Source of the DNA: Sclerodactyla briareus
Taxonomy: Eukaryota; Echinodermata; Holothuroidea; Dendrochirotida; Sclerodactylidae
Direction of reading: 5' to 3'
Assembly (NCBI GenBank): GCA_026419785.1
Contig: JAODTK010005354.1
Span: forward strand, 62,001-126,000
DNA: 64,000 bases
Position 1 is the first letter of the stretch, and each line of letters opens with the position of its first letter. The position numbers and the translations under genes are program-made. Positions 1-12,559 of the stretch are shown piece by piece. A model generated the notes under the pieces. It saw only the letters and a list, made by a program, of their open reading frames with translations, had not been told where the DNA came from and made no database searches.

Positions 1-934
1 ACATGGTACAGTACATCAATGATTACATGAAGGCTATCACCCAAAGTAAAAAATCCAGTAGGCCTAGTCACCCCCTAGCCATGGGGGGACAAGTTCCCCC
101 CCCCCCCCCAAAAAAAAAAAGATCGAAGAGGGCAAATGGGGAAGCAAAAAAACAGGAAATGAAGGGGGGGATGGGGGAAGAAAAAAGAAAAAATCGTGAA
201 AAAATCAGTAAAATTTGGATCATGAATAAGTGCCCATTGAGGTTAATGGGGGGAAGGGTGAGGGATACAAGGAAGCCTGCTTCAAGGCGCCTCATGAGTG
301 AGCGGCACTGCCCCACCACCCTCCCCGCCTCATCGCTTTCGTCGGCGGAGGGAAACCCCGAACCTGGGAAGGGAATGTCCAAATTATTGGAATAGGTCGT
401 CTTGCCCTCCCTGGCGGCGGAAGGCTACTCAGGCACCTAATTTGCATACAACAAACTTCATTGTGCAATTCCATGGCTATATATAGTGTGATCGCTCTTA
501 TCGATTGGTATCAGGATCTGATCAGGATCAGGAATCGTTACAATATGACCGAGGATTAAGGTATGAAATATGCAGATATGAAATAGCAAATTGTTACTAG
601 TGGGAAAAGAGGAGAACATTAGTCTTTCCAGTAACGTGTTATACATCTCATTAACCACTGTAGCTAGTATTTTATCAACAACTACACTTTAATGAGATAA
701 ATATTTCATGGCTTTCTAATTTAACTATAATTGTAAATATAGAGGAAGCATAGATAAAAGAATATATGAGTTCAAACAAACTAGTTAGGTTTACTGAATC
801 ATTCTATCTTCACTGTTGCAAGAAACAAGATTGTAGTGCAATAGATGATATACATGTCCTCTTTTTTGATTGTTTAAGTCAGAGGAATCTATGCAGGGGA
901 AAGTGTGTGTGTGCGGGTGTATGTAACGATCAGA
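1..934. other. Gene-free stretch with poly-C/poly-A tract
   Basis: No recognisable gene or element. A run of C followed by A lies at about 97-120, in purine-rich sequence. Short open frames of 60-130 codons on both strands come from this low-complexity composition and show no domain. A short GT-rich stretch lies at about 903-920. Confidence 0.6.
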
Positions 935-1215
935 CCTGTTAACTGTTAACTCGACCCCCTGATGGATGAAGCTCTTATACTTGGTATATGGATCGCTAAT
1001 TAGTACATGATCCCGATCGTTTTGGGGTCAGGTCAAAGGTCAAGAGAGGTCAACGTCTGAAAAAATCTTGTTACACGATAAGTGCGAGATGCCAGTCCGA
1101 TCAGCTCTGTTAACACAATAACTCTTACCCACAGGGCTGAAATTGGTGTAGTGGGCAATTTACAGATGAGTACATGATCTCTTTCGGGGTCAGGTCAGAG
1201 GTCTTTGGCTTTTCT
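935..1215. repeat. Degenerate tandem repeat dimer, unit about 170-180 bp
   Basis: Two related units can be read. Each has a 'tgttaac...aactc' start, a phrase close to 'gagtacatgatc', and a close of the form 'ggggtcaggtcaaaggtc' or 'ggggtcaggtcagaggtc' (about 1,024-1,041 and 1,186-1,203). This style of repeat, with 'aggtcaaaggtca' cores, is common in non-coding DNA of marine invertebrates. It resembles in style, but does not obviously match, the arrays at 12.9-14.1 kb and 63.0-64.0 kb. It is not coding. Confidence 0.6.
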
Positions 1216-2397
1216 GGTTGAGTATAGGCAGGGGCGCGCAGGGTATTACGATAGGAGGGGGGGCAATGTGGTATGGAGTCTGACATGGGGGAGGGGTCTT
1301 AAGAGGAGGGGTGTCCCCCTACCCTTTGGGATTTGTTTGAGTTCTTAAGTACTGCTTAGATGCAAAAATGGTGCCACATTTGATACAATTTGTAAGTGTA
1401 TCTACGACAACGGTTTAGACACAATCCAGAAATTTCTGGAAAATTAATGCATGACATTTTTCCAGGCAGGTCATTAGTTCATTGATACACCTGACAAAAA
1501 ATAAACCCGATGAAAACTGTACTACGTTGGTACAGGTAGCAGGTGACTTTTCACCCTTACTTTTGTTCTAATGCGATTTCGGAGGGGCGGAGTGATCGAG
1601 CATGCCAGTTAAAAAATATCCGATGAGCAGGGGCGTAAGCGATGGGTTGAAATTGGGGGGGTTAGAAGATTATGTTTCCGGACGGATCTGGCAATGGTGA
1701 CTGAATGGGGGAGGTCTAAGGGGTTGAAAATTTGGAATATTGAAACGTCCTCGATGCAATCTGTGCAATTATTTTCAGTGAAAATTGGGCGTTCAGTAAA
1801 TATCACCCGCTCATCACGTACGTACGCGGGACTCTTCCAATTTGGAACGCCGAAAAATTCTGCCCAAATCCTAAACATTGTCCGGTTTTCAGTGCAGCTC
1901 GTGGGTATGTAGCAGACCATCGATACACATTGCGCGCGAAATTGTCACTTCAGTGGGGCAATTGATCAATTTCAGTCATTTAGTAGTATCAAATTCAGAC
2001 AATCTTTCAACTTCGCACTTCTGTCACAGCATGATTTCCGCCTAAAATGACTGTTTCATTGTTGAGTTGGGGAAATTCTTTTTATTGGTTTCAAGCAAAA
2101 TGGCCCGAAAATATATATCTTGGAATATAGGACCAAATAGGAAACAAAAACTGTCAAAGAAATGACAAAACTCATGAAAAATAGAATGTCAAACGCTAAC
2201 GTACGCCTTCATTTCCCCTTTTGCGAAATGGCCGACAGACTCGGTCACTCGTCCAATTACCGCCGACGGCGAGCGACGGGCTGTCACATTATCATTTTTG
2301 CCGAGTGCCATTCTCTTTGCCGGGCGCTGAATGGGTCAATTAGATGAAAGGCCAAAAGTCGAAATAGCCGATAAGAAAGTCTGGATTCCGTGTTTTC
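1216..2397. other. Gene-free stretch
   Basis: No gene recognised. G-rich patches occur at about 1,250-1,320. A 103-codon minus-strand frame at 1,609-1,920 has no recognisable domain, and its end overlaps a G-rich low-complexity stretch typical of dispersed repeats. I see no splice-bounded exon with a plausible product. Confidence 0.5.
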
Positions 2398-2545
2398 TAT
2401 CTATTCCCTTCATCCATGCCTTCCCTTCACTCCCTCACTTCCCTTTTTCTCCCCTTCCCCTCTTTCTTCTTTTCCTCTCTCCTCTTTGTTTCCTCTCTTT
2501 CCTCCCCCCTCTTTTCCTCTTCTTTTCTTCTCTCTCTTCTTTTTG
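2398..2545. repeat. Polypyrimidine (CCTTTCTT-rich) tract
   Basis: About 150 bp of almost pure C and T on the plus strand, a polypurine/polypyrimidine mirror-type tract that could form triplex (H-) DNA. Overlapping frames rich in Leu/Phe/Pro/Ser on plus, or Lys/Arg/Glu/Gly on minus, are composition artefacts. Confidence 0.9.
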
Positions 2546-4954
2546 CCGCCAAAACGGAAAATCCGACGGCATGAAATCAACGGGAGGGAGGGTGCACCCC
2601 CACACCCACCCCCCGCTGCTTACGGACCCTGGTAAACATACGCTACATTTCGAAACGCTATTATACAGCAAACAGTTATGAGTCTCGATTTGAGTCTCAA
2701 ATGAGGCGAATAGAAATAACCTAAGTTGGATAAGTATTTGACACTTCACCCCACCCCGACGAAAACGGGTGTATTAAAACATTCTTGGTCGATTTATTTT
2801 TTCGGCCCCAAACCCATAGGGGGGGGGGCAACCGCCCTCCCTGCCCCCTTGCCCCTGTGGCGCCGCCCGGGTCCATCTTGTTGTTGCCTACGCTTTATCT
2901 CCAACCGAGAGGTGTTGGGCGCCATTTTCCTTGTCAAGGGGGATTTGAGTTGTAGTCGTGTACCCATATCCGTATCTGCGTCGCGGATCAATGGAACAAA
3001 CATGCCGCATCCGCGCGCTTCGTCCGTACACTGTATCTGCGTACGCAATACGCATCTGCATCTTGGAAGCCTACCCTCATACATAGCGTTCGCACGCTGG
3101 AAAGTTATATACTCCTATTTTGATGGTGTTGACGGATGACGTATTTTGTATGTAACCAGCTAAACCGTTGTCGTTGTGGGGCAACATTCGCCGCATTGAT
3201 TTTTGAGAGCTATTTCTTCATCACAAACGGTGAATATGACTTAGTAGGGATGATGTTATTTTCTCTCTGTTATTGAGGCAATGGTAATCATGCTATTGAT
3301 GACCGTTAAGAATAGCCTGAGTCGCGGCATAGTGATAAAATACATGGTCCCGGGTTTCAGTTTGGTGGAAAAAAAAAATCATACATATTCCCCGAGGCGG
3401 CTCAGTATGTAATAACTGTGGGTAACCACGTGTGACTTCCACATGGTAGTCATACCTTCTTACAAATTACTCTCGCCGATTGATTTCAGGGTGACAACCG
3501 TCACTGTAATATAGAAACTATTGCGGAGAGGCATGTGTGCTATTCTTGACTGAATGGAATTTGAAATCACCATGTACAGTTTTCCTTTCTGCTGGATCCT
3601 CGTGTGAAACCAATTTATATATTCATATTTGATTACCCCCCCCCCCTCGCCCACCAGGGTCGGGGTGACTCCCTGTCGCCTTCAGATACCGTGGGAGGAC
3701 GGCATGAGAAAATCTGTCACATTCTGTGCGAAGACAGAGTGTCGGATAGAGCAGGGATATCAACTGTCTAGTAAGCCTCTGCGCATAGTCAGTATATGAC
3801 TGCAGGAAGACGGTAGAGCACTGGCATATTGTCAACGAGCAGAGGATAGAGGGCATTGGGTCTCCTTACTTGACAGTTTAGCACACTATGGGAGCAGACT
3901 ACTCACGAAGTAACATGGGGCCATGTTGTAACTAACATATCGGGTGTACGGCGGTGTGGCGACGTACACCCGTCCTCATCATACCTATCGTTACTGGCTG
4001 GAGATGCGGGCCAACTCGTAAATTCCAACATTTGAGCTAAGTCGATGTAATCTAATTGTCACAGAAGACAGTTGGTCCTAAAGAGATCTTATTGTTACAG
4101 AATGCACATATGCTGTGATTGGAAAAATCCGTAAAAAGGCGGATAAGGTTGCATCAGGATCAATACGAAAGTTTGTCCCAGACTATTTCAGAAAGTCCTC
4201 TGGAGGCGAAAACACGATCACCATACTGACGTTCCGATACGTTCAGATTTGCGCGAAAACAGTTTTGTGAAGAAGAAAAATGTTATTACTTGGGAGTATC
4301 AGTATGAAAACGCCTGCCCCTTAATAGGGTCACGCTAAAGGCTACAAGTGCAAACATTCTCGTCTATTATCAAACGAAAAAGTTCGCCGTATGATAATAA
4401 AATGTATTATGTCCACGTTACTGCGTTTCACGTTTTGTTATATACGTCTGACGACATCCTGCGCAACAGAAATGACAATAACCGTTAATTGAACAAATCA
4501 TGAAACTCCGTATCAGGAATATATGAATTTCACTGCCTCCCAACTATTGACAAAGAGTGGAGTTTTAGTACATTTATTTTGTGTGGGTTCGGCGCTTTCA
4601 CATCCCCGGTTTTTTGGACGTTATGCAATCGAATACTCATTCCTTCTCGATTCCCTGTCTCTCATAAACAAGGCCATGGAGCTATTGCATATTTTCGCAT
4701 GTCCTCGTTATCGAACGAAATACCATTGTCCTTTTCCGCCATTCTACTTTGTTCTTCCTCTCGCGTACAAGACCACGTTTTTCTGCCTGTTCATATTTTC
4801 TAGATTCTTTTAGTCTGCGGCGAATTTTTTGGAAAACCTGTTTTTCTTGCGCACTTGGACACGCCAATATATGTTTTTCTGGTATCGCTCTTCAGTAATG
4901 CACTTTTTCCTTCCACTCAATTTGAAGTTCGTGTTCGTGTGCATCTTATATCTG
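2546..4954. other. Gene-free stretch with a CpG-richer patch
   Basis: No gene recognised. About 2,820-3,070 is richer in G+C and CpG than its surroundings and is open on both strands (137 codons plus, 96 codons minus), as expected when stops are depleted by composition. It holds 'gcgccattttccttg' near 2,920, which resembles a YY1-type site, but nothing else supports a promoter. A C run lies at about 3,637-3,647. Confidence 0.5.
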
Positions 4955-5045
4955 GGTGTGTACGTGTGCGCGCGTGTGTGCGTGTGTGTATGTGTGTGTG
5001 TGTAGGCGTGTGTTGGTGCCTGTGCGTGTGTGTGTGTGTGTGTGT
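4955..5045. repeat. (GT)n-rich microsatellite
   Basis: About 90 bp of interrupted GT/CG dinucleotides on the plus strand, potentially Z-DNA-forming. The Thr-His or Val-Cys repeat frames across it are not genes. Confidence 0.95.
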
Positions 5046-5981
5046 TTGAGAGTTGATGGTCGCGTGGCCGTGTCCGTCAGACTTTCCTTCATGTGAAACC
5101 AAAAAGTCACAAAACTATTTCTTCAGTTGATTCCTGGTGAAATTTTATATAATTAATTGATGTATATATGTAAAGTTTTCCACCAAATATAAAGGAATTC
5201 TTACTATTTTCAAAATAGTTGAAGATCCGAATGACTGAATAATTTTTGAAATTTTGGAACAAGGTGAAAAAGATGAACAACTAAGTTACATGATTGTCGA
5301 TGAGATCCCGGAGAGTTGGAATATACTTTTACATTACAGGGCCTACTACTGCTAACAAAACGACATGCTCATTACTCCAGTCGTGACTTTTCAGAATGAC
5401 GATATCTTACACGGGAAGTGAGTACAACTATATCTGATATTCTATAACATTTGTTCACTATACGTTCTTCTCTCAATGTCTCCCATGATGTACCTGATGT
5501 ATAGCATTCCAGGCTGGCTGAAATTATATGTTATTGTCTTAGCTGCTGAAGAGTCTCATCAAACAAATAGGGTGTAACGTAAACATATATCCAACTTCGA
5601 TTCGGTTTTCGGTGACGCTGGATCTTCTATCTGCTTGCAACCCCCTTGTGCTGGAATCCCAAGAAATATAAATTTGGGTCAGTGTGAGTGGGCACTCCCA
5701 TACCGATAACACAATCCAGATCATCTCGTTCTGCAAATCATCATAAGACAAAGCATCGAAATAGGACGATCGAGGATAATGCGTCAAAATCGTATTTGAC
5801 TTCCTTGCACTAATAGAGTGTTGCGTTGGCAAAATGAAGATAGACCGCGGCACGAGTGTAACCTTAGGATAACAACCTATCTGCTAGAGATAACTGTTGT
5901 ATCGGGATCAAGTACGAGGTTATCCCGATTCCTCTCCGTTTCTTCGCAGAGGGAGTGGGGGTGGGTTAGGTAAGGGGCTGA
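5046..5981. other. Gene-free stretch
   Basis: No gene recognised. A 104-codon minus-strand frame (5,539-5,853) has unbiased composition but no domain I know and no flanking gene structure. I treat it as chance. Confidence 0.5.
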
Positions 5982-6002
5982 GGGGGGGGGGGGGGGGGGG
6001 GG
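5982..6002. repeat. G21 homopolymer
   Basis: Twenty-one consecutive G on the plus strand, a strong candidate for quadruplex structure and a likely sequencing or assembly weak point. Confidence 0.95.
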
Positions 6003-6375
6003 CATGGCCTACCAACCGCTCTCACACCGTGGTAGTATGCATTTTGACTGACGTCCTCTGGGTCGTATGGTAATGTTTTCAAGCAGATAGCCATGCCAGT
6101 TGATATCATTTTTTGTCAGATACGGTGCAGTATGATTAGGCCTAAAAAAATGTTTGTTTGTCCTCCACCGCCCACCGCCCGCACCGAATTTTCCTTCCGC
6201 TCCGAACATATTTTTACTTTCAATATTTTTTAATTTCTTGTTCCGCTTGCAAAATATTACATTGCCGTCACCAAAAACTTTCCCTGATCGATCGTCGTCT
6301 TAACACACAGTATAAACCCAATCATACACATACCTGTGGGAGTATGCCAGTCCGTGACGGCGTGATTCATCGACC
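6003..6375. other. Gene-free stretch
   Basis: Between the G21 run and the (GATC)n repeat I see no gene, RNA or element. Short frames on both strands lack domains. Confidence 0.5.
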
Positions 6376-6403
6376 GATCGATCGATCGATCGATCGATCG
6401 ATC
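6376..6403. repeat. (GATC)7 microsatellite
   Basis: Seven perfect GATC units, self-complementary. If the organism lacks adenine methylation this has no known role. The Ile-Asp-Arg-Ser repeat in the overlapping 160-codon frame is produced by it. Confidence 0.95.
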
Positions 6404-7405
6404 ATGACCTGTCCTACCCTTGCTCTTATTTCCCCCGAAATACTACTCCCACACTTACAATTTAAAAGTTTTCGTAGCCTAGAACAGGGAACGTTGCGCC
6501 GCACGCCGATGCACGGCCGGTGCTATGTAAATGGCTTGGAAACGTTCGTCACACAGATCAAATTACTGCCTGGGCCTGGGGTGCGTGGTTCGCCGCGACA
6601 ATGCATTTATCACGCGTGCCAGACGTCACTACCATCCTAACTTTTGGAGCACTATCAGCGTTGCCACTTCGCACCTGAGATGTAAGAATAGTGATAGTTT
6701 TGCAATAAAATTTTTTTTCTGAATGAAAAACAACAATCATTGCAATGACATAGGAAATTTGAGCATAATCCCTTCACGATCAGTGTGAACTGTCAAATTT
6801 CCTGTCAAAGAAAATAAACCTTCAGCCCTACAAATTTTAATAGTGTTCTCATACAAATGTAGCAACGCTGATGAGAGCGACAACACAGTGTGGGGCTGAT
6901 AGCATTCTTCGATGTATATTCTTGCAACTCGCCGAGCGTGCGCTCCCGGTCCCCACTCAAGTAGTGTGATACTACACAGTGCCATTCACTAGTACTAGCA
7001 GGGTCTAAACATGGCGTTCGTACACGCTCGGAGTTCTGTGTAAACTCGGCGTTAGAATTATTTATGACCGAATTTGCACTGTTGTGACGACTTCTACCCT
7101 GAAGGAGATTTTTGATCACCACTTAGGCAGTGTGGAACAACACGATTCAGACATACTTCTGAAAATTGTGAGAGTCGCGGAGTCACGAAATGGCCCATAG
7201 TGTGATATAGGCCCAGATGAATTGGTGTCAACCTTTGCGTGGTTTTTGCATGCGAACTTCCCGTCACGGTTTTGCTACTTAACTTGTACTTGTAAGGTTG
7301 CAGCGGAAACTGAAGCTACTGATGCAGCTAGTACTAGTAGTGCTGGTGAACGGAACGCATTTAGTGTCCTATTTTCACATGTTACTTATGTGCGAATCTG
7401 CGTTC
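6404..7405. other. Gene-free stretch
   Basis: No gene recognised. Overlapping frames of 60-105 codons on both strands share no domain and conflict with one another. 'aataaaa' near 6,703 is the only polyadenylation-like signal and has no gene upstream. Confidence 0.5.
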
Positions 7406-7425
7406 AAAAAAAAAAAAAAAAAAAA
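7406..7425. repeat. A20 homopolymer
   Basis: Twenty consecutive A on the plus strand. It may be the relic of a retroposed poly(A) tail, but I see no recognisable element upstream of it. Confidence 0.9.
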
Positions 7426-9111
7426 TCCGCCCGCCTGTCCGCCATTTTTTCAGGGGTGTGGAGGGACAAACAACATCTTTTTTTTTTAGGCCTTACCTGA
7501 CTATGTAGTGAAGGTTCTTTTTGAGGTAGGTCGATACCTAGGATGAAGCGGGTGGGGACACTACTGACACGTCGAGTGCATCTCGCGCTTATCTAATAGT
7601 TGAAATTACGGGGCAATGCCGGAATATTCGTGGATATGACAGCAACTGATACTGCACTGGTCAAAATATCAACTGCACTCTTGAAAATGTTGTGTAACTA
7701 GCACACCCCATCTCGGTGGTGTGAAGAAATGACCCAATCATTGTGTATATTCTGCTCAAATTGTGTGTACATTTTTAGACGACCTCTGCACAATGTTGTG
7801 TAATTTCTGGCTCAACGCCAGGACAGGTGTGTTAGTTACACAGTGCTGTGTACATTCTACACAACATTTTCACGAGTGTGAGTATTCATTTTCGTTACCA
7901 TGGCGAAGGTGTCAGGTCAGACCAAAGAAAGCGATCACGGAATAGCGATTTGTTCCGAGGCTTCGCTTCACGCCTCATTGGTGTCAATGTTTCATCACCT
8001 CTTCATGTAGTATTTGAATGATCACAATGGCTAACCAAACGTCCACTATTGCGTTCACTTACATGGTTATAATTCGATTTATTCGCCTCTTTCCACTCTA
8101 ATGTGCGGCCTTTTTGGGTGCAGGGACGAATACCTCTTGAAAAGTCCACACAAAGGAACGTACGTGACACACGGCGTGTTTCGTGTTAACATGTTCTTCG
8201 CAAATTGTGTTGATGTGGAGATTGATGTCGTTGTGTATTCTGTCGGCAGCGGACGTACTGCCTGTTAGGCATATTGATTTGTATAGTTTTTGTTTGTTTC
8301 ATGGAAACATACTGTATAATTTAATGTTTCAATGTCGTCATTATACAATTTCTGTTTTATAAAATCCGATTACTCAAAGAGCTTTCAGTCTGAGACATTT
8401 TATCGGACCGTGTGATTCGAATAGGGAGCGAAGAAACGAATTTGTCAAAAAATAACAAATAGAACATTGGATTCTGCCTAACATCGTCAATAGCGTGGCC
8501 TTGCAGAGAAATTCCTCTAGGCGAATTGTTCATACCTCAGCTCTATCGAATCAAGTTAAAACCTGACGAATTTTAATGAGCGTCTTTAGCTGATAATCTT
8601 CTCCTATATTCTTATCAAAGAAGATAGAACGGGATTTCCTGTCCTGGTATGTTTCACAGTCCATCTCACAGCTTGATGTTGATCATGAAGCGGTTCCATG
8701 TGACCCACTGTGAAAATGGAACATTGGTTGACAGAGAACTATAGGATGAGATATTACCTGACATGACATGATGGTTTGTATTTATTGTTCGTCATTATTG
8801 TAAAATGTTCAGAACAGATCAGAGCTTGCTCAGCTTGGCAAACTTTGTCACAAATCCAGATCATGTGTAGTTTGTACTTTTTACTTTGCATACAAGAAAA
8901 GGCGATACTCAGTTATATGATTACCCAGAATTGTTCATATATATTTCGCATCCCCCTTATCAATCATGAACTCTTACTCCCACTCGCTATGTGTGAGCAG
9001 AATTGCTCACGGTTTAACCATCTGTACTAACATGTCGAGTGCCAAATTCATACGGGTCAAGTTCCGTGTACCTCCGAAATGACATACTACACTTCGAAAA
9101 ATAGATCTTGT
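7426..9111. other. Gene-free stretch
   Basis: No gene recognised. Around 7,660-7,880 the phrases 'gttgtgtaa' and 'tgtgtacat' recur, suggesting a short degenerate repeat. Nothing else stands out. Confidence 0.5.
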
Positions 9112-9261
9112 GTTTTTCAGTTGGATCTCAAACGTACCCAGATACGTGCAACACCGCAGCTCATGGATTTGATAATGTCTCTCAACGAAACAATGCCACC
9201 TGTTCCTAAGAACTCGAAATGCATATTATTCGATTTGAGGAGTAAGGCGTATGACGAGTAA
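9112..9261 (+). CDS. Possible terminal exon, unrecognised product
   Basis: A pyrimidine-rich acceptor-like site ending in 'gtgtttttcag' (about 9,110-9,120) is followed by an open frame of about 47 codons to a TAA at 9,259-9,261. The predicted peptide has balanced composition (LDLKRTQIRATPQLMDLIMS at its start, FDLRSKAYDE at its end) and looks more protein-like than most frames here. I recognise no domain and see no partner exon. The frame also extends a few codons upstream of the acceptor. Chance is the main alternative, and this is only a candidate for transcript evidence to settle. Confidence 0.17.
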   Translation, partial: VFQLDLKRTQIRATPQLMDLIMSLNETMPPVPKNSKCILFDLRSKAYDE

Positions 9262-11289
9262 TCGACTCTAGACGGTATATAGCTCGAGGATTTGGGAGGG
9301 TGGCGATTGTCATGTGTTCCCTATCGTACGAAATAATTATGCAAACAGAACTCACTCAAGGTGGAAAATATATGCATTCTCGTTCCTTTCACCAAAAGAT
9401 AATTCGATGTTCATGTATATCACGATTGATTTTCCCTTATTTGTCATACATCTTCTTCATCGCATGATACCCCCAAACTGTCGGATTATCAGAGATAATG
9501 GATTACCTAGTGTACTCTGCCTTGAATGACGTTTGATTAAGTGCCTCTCGACCATATCAACTTGTTTAAACTAAACACGCGCCATCGGACCGATGCTATT
9601 CAGAACCTTCTTTCCTCCGTTCTCTCTAGAGGAGAGACAAATTTTTCCAAACATAGAAAACATGCCTGAACACACTGTCAACCTAAACCTGACATACCTA
9701 ATAGCACCATGGAGGACCCACTTAATTTGCACCAGTGATGGAAGAAAGTAATAAAAATGGCCTTCATAGTAAAAAAAAAAAAAAATCATTGAGCATCCAA
9801 TACGGTTTTGTTAGTATCGCTGTCACTACGGTAGTACAGTGAACCACCTGAACTCGGGCGAATCTACTTTTATTGGGATATATTTATATGTGATGGGTTT
9901 ATGTGCACTGCTGGGTAAATTCTTGAACCACAGAGACACATATTTATGAGAATGATACATTCTCGGTATCACTGATCTGCATACTTCACTTTCATCCAAA
10001 TGTGATATCAGCTAAGTATAGTTTAGACTGCTGAAGGTTCTTTCACCTCTCAGAAACTTTTGTCTCGCATATTTTAAAACATTGGCAGTCCCGAGGAATC
10101 ACTAGCCAACGTCATTCACAATGACATTTTAATATAATAACAATGAAAGTCACATCACGATCAGGCGTACGGCTAAGAAAATACAGCAATCTGAAGCATA
10201 GCCTGCTAATCCTACCCAATTATTTTGCCTTGAGAGTTCCTTTATGATTTGTCCACCAGGAATTCATTTTACTCTGCAACCAATCTTGCCAATATACGTA
10301 TCGATAGATCCATCGCCCTTACTTCGGGTATACCTCTTGAAGATCATTTTACAGATTTTTCCACAATGTCGATAATATTGCTAAAAGAATCAATCCTCAC
10401 CATTCCCTAAAATGAAATACCAATCCAGTCTCGTTCGCTTGGTCAGAAGTTCTCCAGTCCACCGGTAATACTATTGGATTTTTCATGTAACGACTCAACA
10501 ACAAATATAAAAATAAGTCCCCCCCCCCCTCCCTTCCTACCTACTGTATGTAGTTCGCTGTGAAAAGGATAATTATCATTGTCGAAGTGAGGTCCCGTAA
10601 CAGAAATTCAAAATATGGGAGTGCTAATCCTTCTTGATCTTGGAGCTTCTCTTCAAAGCCGTAAAGGGGAAATGACAATTACAATAGTTCATAAAAAAAA
10701 ATCAGAAATGTTAGTGTATATACGCAGAATTAGCATCATAATCTCCCAACTCCAATAAGTGTACTATGCGTGGCATTACACACGGAGAGCTCATCTTTGA
10801 CACTATGAGTAATATTGTCGCAATGTAAATCCCAACATCATCCCCATTATCTGTACTACTGCCAACATGAAGAAAGTCAAAACAATCGATATGACGCAAA
10901 GTTGTGGAGGAAGTCTTTAGAGGTCAAAGTAGAAATTTAGTGCAAAGTTCGTCATTGTTTCTACGTAAACTTTTACAAATATTACAATGGAGAACACAGA
11001 GACCGTTTTTTCTTCGCCCCTGGGAACCCTGTTTGCGAAATCATTCGCATTCAAATGATTATGTGAAATATGTGTTGACTCATTTACATTGACATACGTG
11101 TTTGTTGAGTTATCAAATTGGTCAAAGGAGTATTGAAAGCCTAATTCCGAAATGGGTGTCATAATTGGGGAGAAACGGTATGAGAATCGACCTGATAAGC
11201 ACAGCTGGCAATGAGATTACGGGGAGAAAAAGACAAAACAAAAAGGGACTCAGGTCCGAAATACAAAAATAGCCCCTACATGAATGGAA
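9262..11289. other. Gene-free stretch
   Basis: No gene recognised. It contains an A-run at about 9,771-9,785, a C-run at about 10,519-10,529, and several short frames without domains. Confidence 0.5.
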
Positions 11290-11790
11290 TAATTACCATG
11301 GAGATATACCATGTGCCCATCTGCATTTACAGCGTATCCAACAAGGTCCATCTCGTCGTTAACGTGTCTTTTCAGTTTGGCGCCACCGCTTGCAGTCAAA
11401 GCGAAGATCTTGCCGTCACTGTTCCATGCGTACTTGACCTCCGGATAGTTCCTCACATCGACTAGGAGTCGCTGATTCGATTGCGTAAGGTCTTCTCGTA
11501 CCACCACGTTAACTGCTCTCCAGCAGTTCAGTTTCCGTTTGGCTCCAAGGAAGATTGTTCGGTACGACAGGGACTTCACGATAATAACGCGTGGTCTGGC
11601 TATCCTGGATTGGTATTGGCCTGACCCGGTGTGATTGATTGATATCAATGGGCGTGATATATACTTAGAGTTTCTCCTTTGCAAGATCGATCACCAGCTG
11701 ATCTGTGTCCCCTCAAGCTCCTCCTTCGGGTACACCGAAGATACGCAAAATAATACACAAGTTCGCACAGGAGATGCAGTATTGTTCCGT
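11290..11790 (-). mobile_element. LINE ORF1 protein fragment (L1-ORF1p/Transposase_22-like)
   Basis: On the minus strand the peptide order matches the nucleic-acid-binding ORF1 protein of non-LTR retrotransposons. An 'EQY' plus 'LRIFGVPE' block (about 11,716-11,790) is typical of the end of the coiled coil and first strand of the RRM. It is followed by 'DQLVIDLAKEKL' (about 11,668-11,706), 'RPRVIIVKSLSYR' (about 11,557-11,595), 'VVVREDLTQSNQRLL' and 'VKYAWNSDGKIFAL' (about 11,397-11,440). The second half lies in one 144-codon frame (11,250-11,684). An in-frame TAA after 'AKEKL' and a frame change after 'GVPEGG' break the first half. In this family ORF1p coats element RNA as a chaperone. No ORF2 (endonuclease/RT) follows downstream, so this is a fragment. 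Family assignment rests on motif memory, without a search. Confidence 0.75.
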
Positions 11791-12451
11791 TTTCTTGTAA
11801 TGACTTGCTAGACATCCATTCAAAACTTTATGTTTCCTCGGGAAAACATGTTTACTCGCTAAGTGAATTTGTTTTATCGCAATAATAGGTAACATTTTTG
11901 AACATTTCTCCCTACCGTTTGGGCGCTAATATATTTCTGAACTGCAGCGACGTTGCGCAGAGATTTGTTTTATCTTCACAGGTAAGATGATCGTGCTTCT
12001 TTTCCTTTTCATAAATGAAGTGACAGTGACGTATACCGTTGATGACTACAACAAAGTTAGGCCTTTATTTCCTCCAGAACTGAATAGAACGCTAGTAAAC
12101 GGGCAGGTTTCAACCATTTATACATATTTCGTGACTGTTCTCTTCTCCAATATAAAATTCTAATTGGTTTATGTATTTATTTCTTGGAAAAATATTTTCA
12201 TTCAATCCTGATACCTCACATTAGTTTATGAATAAAAAATACTTGACAGGTAGCTACTCCAATTGTTGCCACTTTGAAAAGTTGCCAGCTTAGTAAAGTG
12301 ACTTTGATATTTATGTAGAGAGGAAAATAAAGTAAAATCTCTAATATCTTCGACAAGATTCTATTTTTGGTATGATATCTATTTGTTTCTCTGCTGTGGA
12401 ATCTAGAATTTTACCACAAGAAAACAAAAAATCACCGCCGTTAGGTTAAGG
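11791..12451. other. Stretch between LINE ORF1 fragment and the inverted repeat; short signal-like ORF
   Basis: Minus-strand sequence just above 11,790 may hold more of the LINE ORF1 but is not recognisable. On plus, an ATG at 11,987 opens 58 codons to a TAA at 12,161-12,163. The start is hydrophobic (MIVLLFLF...) and could pass for a signal peptide, followed by a polar stretch with an N-R-T glycosylation-type triplet. I do not recognise it, no second exon is visible, and confidence that it is a gene is below 0.15. AT-rich sequence follows. Confidence 0.35.
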
Positions 12452-12559
12452 CTAAGAAGGGCTATTCAATTAGTAATAGAGGGGCGGTATGTGTATGATG
12501 TGTGTGTGGTGTAAAGCCGATAAATTCCTTCATTGTACTGCTTAGAGGGACTGCACATA

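Noticed and set aside
4855-5102. Val/Cys- or Thr/His-repeat frames over the GT tract
   Set aside because: Microsatellite translation, no coding support.
6158-6640. 160-codon plus frame containing Ile-Asp-Arg-Ser repeats
   Set aside because: The repeat comes from (GATC)n; the rest has no domain and unusual composition.
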